Shown piece by piece: positions 16,603 to 21,965 of a stretch of DNA of 21,965 nucleotides. Numbering within the stretch: position 1 is the first letter of the stretch; each line of letters begins with the position of its first letter. Source of the stretch: Proteromonas lacertae (Eukaryota; Sar; Bigyra; Opalinata; Proteromonadidae); contig NGBS01000350.1 of assembly GCA_002245135.1 (NCBI GenBank), positions 1 to 21,965 of the forward strand. Reading direction: 5' to 3'. A program made the position numbers and the translations under genes. The notes beneath the pieces were generated by a model, which did not search any database, was not told the origin of the DNA, and was given only the letters and a program-made list of their open reading frames with translations.

Positions 16603-17334
16603 TTAATATGGAGAAGGTTTAATAGTCAGAGGACCTTTTTCTGCTGTTATATTTCTATATGCCTTTATTCCAGCATTTTTAAATATTTCATCTATTCCTT
16701 TACCAGTCTTTGCTGAACATTCAAATGATTCGTATCCAGCTTCTTGTACATATCTTTGAATATCTCTTCGAGGTACACTTCTATGATTCTCTAAATCAAT
16801 TTTATTTCCTACTATTAATATTGGTGCATCTGGACATTGTTCTTGAAAGTCTCTAACCCATGAATCTAAATGAGTGAAACTGGTTTTAGAGGTTATATCA
16901 TAGACTAATATTCCAATAGCTGCATCTCTGTAAAAAAAACGTGTCATTGATTTATACGCTTCTTCCCCTGCAGTATCCCATATGTGTAATCTATTGATAT
17001 GTATAGATGTTGATTATTATACTTAATTGGAATTTCTGTTCCTTCATTTTTACAAATAATTAGATCTCTTGATATGAATGCATAACCAATAGTTGGTGCA
17101 TGAGTTTCGTTAAATTTATCTTGTGTGTATCTTGCTACTATGCTAATTATATAATGAAGATAATCTTACCATGACTTCCCTACTGCTTTGTCACCCAAGC
17201 AAACTACTTTAAAAGTAGGAGGACCTTTTGTAGAATCGTCTTGTTGTTTTACAATTTTTAGATCCTAAAGAATAAATAAACATAAATACATCCATAGGGT
17301 CGTTTGAATCTTCTTTAGATGAGCCACAACCCAT
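16603..17334 (-). CDS. ARA6-like, N-terminally acylated Rab GTPase, 215 aa, three tiny introns
   Basis: This is a small GTPase of membrane traffic. Removing introns at 17265-17289 (25 nt), 17143-17169 (27 nt) and 16991-17022 (32 nt) gives 215 residues. The N-terminus is MGCGSSKED: Gly2 for myristoylation and Cys3 for palmitoylation. GTPase motifs: P-loop GDKAVGKS, switch I APTIG, WDTAGEE, NKID, ECSAKTG. The C-terminus (KPSPY) has no prenylation cysteine. This combination is that of ARA6/RabF1 and the apicomplexan Rab5B, Rab5-like endosomal GTPases anchored by N-terminal lipids. The catalytic Gln of WDTAGQE is Glu here, which may slow GTP hydrolysis. Downstream of it, in convergent orientation, lies the PRA1 gene; bystin starts about 160 bp from its start on the other strand. 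Confidence 0.85.
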
Positions 17335-17496
17335 TTATATTGATCTTAATAACTAGAAATAAATAAATGAAACACAATGATTTGTCAAGCTAGACATTTA
17401 GGCTTGATGTAATTTACCAAAATTTGACATTATTTTTTATCATTTTCATTTTTTTCTTGAATCTATAACTTTTTTGTCACAATACACATTTAATAT

Positions 17497-18920
17497 ATGC
17501 CTAAAGATCATTCAAAATCAACTTCAACTAAGAAACAACCAATTCCTAATAAAAGAACAGATTTATTAAAACAAGTATTGATGTTTGTGTTAAGTTTATA
17601 TTTAGATGTCAGGAAAAGCATTGAAGAACAAAACAAAAGAGGAAGATTCAGAAGAGGAAGACAATATCAAATATCAAGAATCAACAGTACCTGCAAAATT
17701 ATCTCAAAAAATCTTAGCAACAGCCAAGAAACAGCAAGATGAATTAGATGATGATGAAAAAGAAGGAACAAGTAATATTGAAAGTTTCGGTTTAATTGGA
17801 GCAGATGCAGATGCTGATGAATTTACAGAAAGTCAAGATGATATTAAAAATTTAGAAGCAAATTTCGTACATGATTTTCAAATAGATGAAACAGACAATG
17901 CAACATTAATGCAATTTTTCTCAACCAAACCATCAGTAAGAAAGACATTAGGTGAAGTGATCATGAACACAGTACATGCTAAAGAAGAAGAAGAAGAAGC
18001 AGAAGAAGATGATGATGAAAATAATGGAGAAAACGAAGAAGAAGAAGAAAGTGGTAAAAAATCAGATAATAATACTAAAACTAAAATCAATCCTAAAATA
18101 GTACAAGTTTATACAACTGTTGGTGTATTAATGTCAAGATATAGATCCGGTAAATTACCAAAACCATTTAGAATTATTCCATCCTTATTGAATTGGGAAG
18201 AAATCTTATCATTAACAAAACCAGAAAAATATACACCTCAAGCTATGTATCAAGCCACAAAATTATTCACATCAAGTTTGAATAACAAACTATGTCAAAG
18301 ATTTTTAAATTTAATTTTATTACCTGCTGTTTTAGAAGATATAGATAATCATAAATGTTTGAATTATCATTATTATCAATCCTTAAAAAAGTCATTATAT
18401 AAACCATCAGCATTTATGAAAGGTGTTTTATTACCATTATGTGAAAATCAAAGTTGTACATTAAAAGAAGCTATTATTATTGGTAGTGTAATGAGTAAAA
18501 TGTCAATTCCTGTAACACATTCAGCTGCTGCGCTGTTAAGAATTGCAGAAATGCCTTATTCTGGATCAACTAGCATTTTTTTCAGAGTTTTGTTGGATAA
18601 GAAGTATTCTTTACCTTATAAAGTGATTGATGCTGTTGTGGATCACTTTTTGAGGTTTGTGGATGATGATAGATTGCTTCCTGTGTTATGGCATCAAGTA
18701 TATATTTATTCTATTTAATTTCTTATTCTATGTTTAGAGTCTATTGACATTATCACAGAGATATAAGCATGCAATTACTAAAGAACAGAAAGAAGCTTTA
18801 AAGCCATTATTGAAGAAACATTACCATCATTTAATAACTCCAGAGATTAGAAGAGAACTTTTCACATGTAGTTCAAGAGGAGAACAAGTTGGAGAGAATA
18901 GTATGGAAATAGAATCATAA
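17497..18920 (+). CDS. BYSL: bystin (ENP1/BYSL), 40S ribosome biogenesis factor, 450 aa, two introns
   Basis: Bystin/Enp1 is a nucleolar factor needed to mature and export the pre-40S subunit. Exons are 17497-17574, 17606-18697 and 18738-18920; introns are 31 nt (17575-17605) and 40 nt (18698-18737), both GTAT...TTTAG and in phase. The protein begins with a lysine-rich stretch, then a long acidic low-complexity region (to about residue 190), then the conserved bystin domain: LPKPFRIIPSLLNWEEIL, KSLYKPSAFMKGVLLPLCE, CTLKEAIIIGSVMSKMSIPV, HSAAALLRIAEMPYSG, FLRFVDDDRLLPVLWHQ, LITPEIRREL. The length is normal for the family. The C-terminal exon ends EIES. Very high conservation makes the assignment firm and validates the small introns. 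Confidence 0.95.
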
Positions 18921-19116
18921 AAAAGGATTAACATAAATTATATCGTTTTATTGACTTATTGAGTTGTTTAATACATTAAAAATGATGTAATATGTTCACA
19001 TTTTTTCCTAAAATAACATAATAACCATGTGCAACTCAGTATTTCAACAAAAATTGAAAAAAAGATATTTTCATCAAGCTTGAATCAACCAAACCAAGAT
19101 TTATTTTTTTGAAGTA

Positions 19117-19674
19117 ATGATCAAGGGTGTGCTTATATTCAATAATCAAGGTTTAATAAGACTATCCAAATTTTATGAACCGATTGTATTGTTTAATAGA
19201 CATTATCTTTACTTAGCCAATTCATGAGCAACAAGAAGTAATTAATGAAATTTATGCTCTTCTATGCAAAAGAAAAAATAATGTATGCAATTTTCTTGAT
19301 GGTGATACGTATAAATACATTTATTATTAGATCCAATAGAATATCTGTGTGGGGTAAAGGTCTAAAAATTGTCTACAGATTTTATGTTACACTATATTTT
19401 GTATTTTGCGTAGATGGGACAGAAAGTGAACTTGGAACGCTTGATATGATTCATGGTATATTCTTATCACTTATATTCATATTTAGCATTTGTTGAATCT
19501 TTAAACACATATTTCAATAATGTTTGTGAATTACACATAATATTTAACATGGAAAAAGTCCATCATATTTTAGATGAGTTGATTTTGGGTGGTATGGTTT
19601 TGGAAACCAACATCAAAGAAGCTTATGCACATATTAAGGAAATGGAAAAGCTTGAAAATAGTGGAGCTAAATAA
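19117..19674 (+). CDS. AP3S: AP-3 complex sigma subunit, 157 aa, three tiny introns
   Basis: This is the small chain of the AP-3 adaptor that sorts cargo to lysosome-type organelles. Exons 19117-19185, 19217-19308, 19331-19455 and 19487-19674 join in phase across introns of 31, 22 and 31 nt. The product starts MIKGVLIFNNQGLIRLSKFY and includes KNNVCNFLDG, LKIVYRFYVTLYFVFCVDGT, ESELGTLDMIHAFVESL, NNVCELHIIF, KVHHILDELILGGMVLETN. The GGMVLETN ending and SELG.LD segment are those of AP-3 sigma and not AP-1 or AP-2 sigma. The 22-nt intron (19309-19330) is the shortest in the window. The 196 bp before the start holds no recognisable gene. Confidence 0.9.
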
Positions 19675-19792
19675 ATTAATTATTATTTTCTTTATATATT
19701 TGTATTATTCCATATAATTGATTTAATAATCAAAATGAGAGTGATTTAAACATATTGTTGAATTTATCAATATTAATTGATATAGAAGCACG

Positions 19793-20918
19793 ATGTTCGT
19801 TAATCGAGTTTCAATGTCGTTAAAATATATCTGCTTCATTAATAGAGCTTTTTCTAGTGATTTATATACTAAAATTCATTCACAATACAAACAACTGAGC
19901 AAATTAATAAATGAACCTAATAATAAGAATATATCATACTTTAAACAGTATATTTAATGCATGCTAATCGCCTGTAGACAATTGAATCAGTTATATTCAG
20001 ATTTTGAAGGTATTTTTTTTAATTTTGTTCTAATCAAAATAGAATCTATTTCATTGGGAGAAAATATTCAAGAGAATGAATTATTGAAAGAGAGTTTAGA
20101 AGAATTTAATAAATTGAAAAATCAAATTATCATCAACTCTATATCTACTAGTAGTGATATATTTATGGAAATTCGAGCAGGTAGTGGAGGTAAAGAAAGT
20201 TGTGATTGGTGTGAAATGCTTTATTCAATGTATAATAAATTCTGTAAGATAAATCACTTCAAAATATCAATGATTGATTCATCAATTGGAATAGACAATG
20301 TAGGTTATAAAAACATGAATTTGGAAATAAAAGGTAAGAATATTAATTCTTTACTGTATTTTGAAACTGGAGTGCATAGATTGATAAGAAAATCGCCATT
20401 TAATCCAGGAAGACATACAAGTTTTGCAAGTGTTTTAGTTTATCCAAAAATAAAAGAAAATAAAAATGATAAAATAAATGAAAAAGATATAGAAATAGAA
20501 CCAGTTAAATGTAGAGGCAATGGAGGACAAAATGTGAATAAAACTGAAAGTGGAATAAGAGTTACTCATAAACCAAGTGGAATAACTGTGAGAGTATATT
20601 TTAAATCATTCATTTTTTTCAAAATAGTGTGAAAATGAAAGATCTCAATTCCAAAGCAAGACATTAGCTTTAAATATTTTATATTCCAAACTCAATAAAA
20701 TGAAAATGGAAGAAAAACTAAAAACAATCAATGATATAAGAAGTGGTATAGGAGATAATAGTTTTGGAAATCAAATACGAACTTATACTCTTGATCCATA
20801 TCTACAAATAAAAGATCATCGAACTCTGTTGAAAATATCAAAAGTAGAGAATGTGTTAAATGGAAATTTAGATGAAATAATCAACAACAATTTAGATTTC
20901 TATTTATTTCACTTATAA
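19793..20918 (+). CDS. prfB: organelle-type peptide chain release factor 2, 342 aa, three tiny introns
   Basis: Class I release factor of the bacterial RF2 type, which ends translation at UAA and UGA. Exons 19793-19947, 19978-20009, 20043-20593 and 20628-20918 join in phase; introns are 30, 33 and 34 nt, two of them with a CTAATC branch-point-like motif 6-9 nt before the 3' site. The tripeptide discriminator SPF is at residues 180-182 (RKSPFNPGRHTSF), the catalytic GGQ at 223-225 (RGNGGQNVNKTESG), and the family ending FGNQIRTYTLDPY...NVLNGNLDEII is present. The first ~25 residues (MFVNRVSMSLKYICFINRAFSS) are basic and hydroxylated without acids, a likely mitochondrial presequence. It converges on NCS6, 44 bp away. 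Confidence 0.9.
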
Positions 20919-20962
20919 ACAATAAAACAAACATTTATAATTTATTATTATTATTTACTTAT

Positions 20963-21965
20963 TTATTTAGATGTTTTTTTTTCTTCTTCTTCTTCTAACT
21001 TTATATTTGCTTCTCTTTCTGCTTTTCTTCCTCTCCTTCCTAAAGGAATCAAAGGCATTCCTTTCTCTATTCCACTTAACAAACTACAAGCTTGACATAA
21101 TTCCTGACTACTTAAATAGCCACATTTCTTACATTTCTTCTTAATACTCACTTTTGTTGTACTTTTCACTTTTATTTCTTCACAACTGTTTATTATATCG
21201 ATTATTACTCTTGAATTTATTCTTTCTAAATCCTTTAGATATTCTCTTGCATATCCTCGATATGCTTCAGGTGCATAAGTACATTCAGTTGAAAAATAAT
21301 CCAAGTGTTTATAATATGCATATAATACAATCTCTTTTCATAACTATATTTCATTGGCTTACATCTTTTTATATCATTTTCAACATCTTCTTCAATTCCA
21401 CTCTCTTTATCATTATCTCCACTTATTTCATTTACACATCTTCCTAATCTACTTATATCACCTCTTAATAGATTCATTAACACAGTTTCAGCAATATCAT
21501 CAGCATTATGTCCTGTTGCTATACAATTTGCTTTTAACTTGATTCCTCCTCTATCCAAACACTGTCTACGGAATACACCACAAAATGTACAACTATTTCT
21601 TCCTCCTGTTAATTCTACAATTTCATCCATAGTATATCCATATAAATCTTTATATGATAGAATTTGAAGTGGTAAATTATATTGTTCACTATTTCTTTTA
21701 ACTGTTTCAAGAGATGGATCTCTGTATCCTTTTATTCCTTCATCTATTGATAACAAAATCAAATTAACTCCATAATTATGTCTTTCATTTAATACCTTCA
21801 ATACATGCATTAGAACGGTTGAATCTATTAATTATTATGACAAAATTATTGAATTAAATATACCTTTACCTCCTGATGCTCCTATGGCTACATTATCTCC
21901 TGGATTAAACATATAAGATTTTGTGATAGTTTCATGAATCTCTTCTTCAAATACAAGGTAAAAAC
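20963..21965 (-). CDS. CTU1: NCS6/CTU1 cytoplasmic tRNA 2-thiolation protein, partial at the window edge
   Basis: NCS6/CTU1 adenylates and thiolates U34 of Lys, Glu and Gln tRNAs with CTU2/NCS2. The first part of the gene lies beyond 21965. Seen: FEEEIHETI, the PP-loop GASGGKDS interrupted by a 39-nt intron (21825-21863), [33 protein letters not shown], the CTFCGVFRR cysteine pair, [36 protein letters not shown], then in another frame [21 protein letters not shown], a zinc-binding tail [16 protein letters not shown] and GIEKG. The frame changes by one base near an A-run (21335-21338 on the plus strand) at the Y-S-Y-E-K-E-I-V position, with no intron there: either a sequencing error in a homopolymer or a real recent lesion. 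Confidence 0.9.

Noticed and set aside
17878-18090. Serine-rich minus-strand frame opposite the bystin gene
   Set aside because: It is the antisense of the acidic GAA/GAT-rich stretch of bystin; the plus strand is strongly supported by conservation.
1-21965. A ciliate-type alternative genetic code, suggested by the tiny introns
   Set aside because: Conserved genes end at TAA or other standard stops exactly where their families end, and no in-frame TAA/TAG/TGA is needed inside exons.
1-21965. CRISPR arrays, rRNA or tRNA genes
   Set aside because: No regular spacer-repeat array, and no cloverleaf or rRNA-like sequence was seen on reading both strands.

Overview
The window is nuclear DNA of an AT-rich eukaryote, most likely a protist. 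It carries conserved eukaryotic genes (bystin, an AP-3 sigma subunit, a Rab GTPase, NCS6/CTU1, a PRA1-type membrane protein, an organelle-type release factor 2 and the tail of a ciliary-type dynein heavy chain), uses the standard stop codons, and has extremely small introns. Thirteen GT-AG introns that restore conserved proteins are only 22-40 nt long. All end in TAG and twelve begin GTAT. I cannot name the species.

Layout. 1-2987: a compact, unrecognised plus-strand cluster (basic, acidic and membrane proteins with S/T/N-rich repeats). It is packed like virus genes, but no hallmark is recognised. 3011-4709: scraps of housekeeping genes (a deoxyribose-phosphate-aldolase-like piece, a biotinyl-domain-like piece, a dynein heavy chain C-terminus) in AT-rich DNA. 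About 5001-13424: an inserted virus-like mobile element of 8.4 kb, visibly richer in G+C than its surroundings. 13432-21965: closely packed host genes on both strands: an unrecognised protein whose 3' end abuts the element, a GT61-like glycosyltransferase, PRA1, an ARA6-like Rab, bystin, AP-3 sigma, release factor 2 and NCS6/CTU1 (partial at the window edge).

The element is the main find. It has inverted terminal repeats of about 370 bp and TATATA on both sides as a probable 6-bp target duplication. All four open reading frames are on the plus strand: a 539-aa unknown protein, a 1303-aa family B DNA polymerase of the protein-primed/Polinton-related kind with a zinc finger and an endonuclease VII-like HNH module, and two small proteins. 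Its right terminal repeat is itself a 203-bp near-perfect palindrome, and an 800-bp leader holds three large hairpins. No integrase, packaging ATPase, protease or capsid gene is recognisable. It looks whole and young, but it is not a standard Polinton. The likely working model is a nuclear, self-replicating linear element whose polymerase and an unknown partner (perhaps the 539-aa protein) copy it from hairpin-forming ends. How it integrates is not visible.
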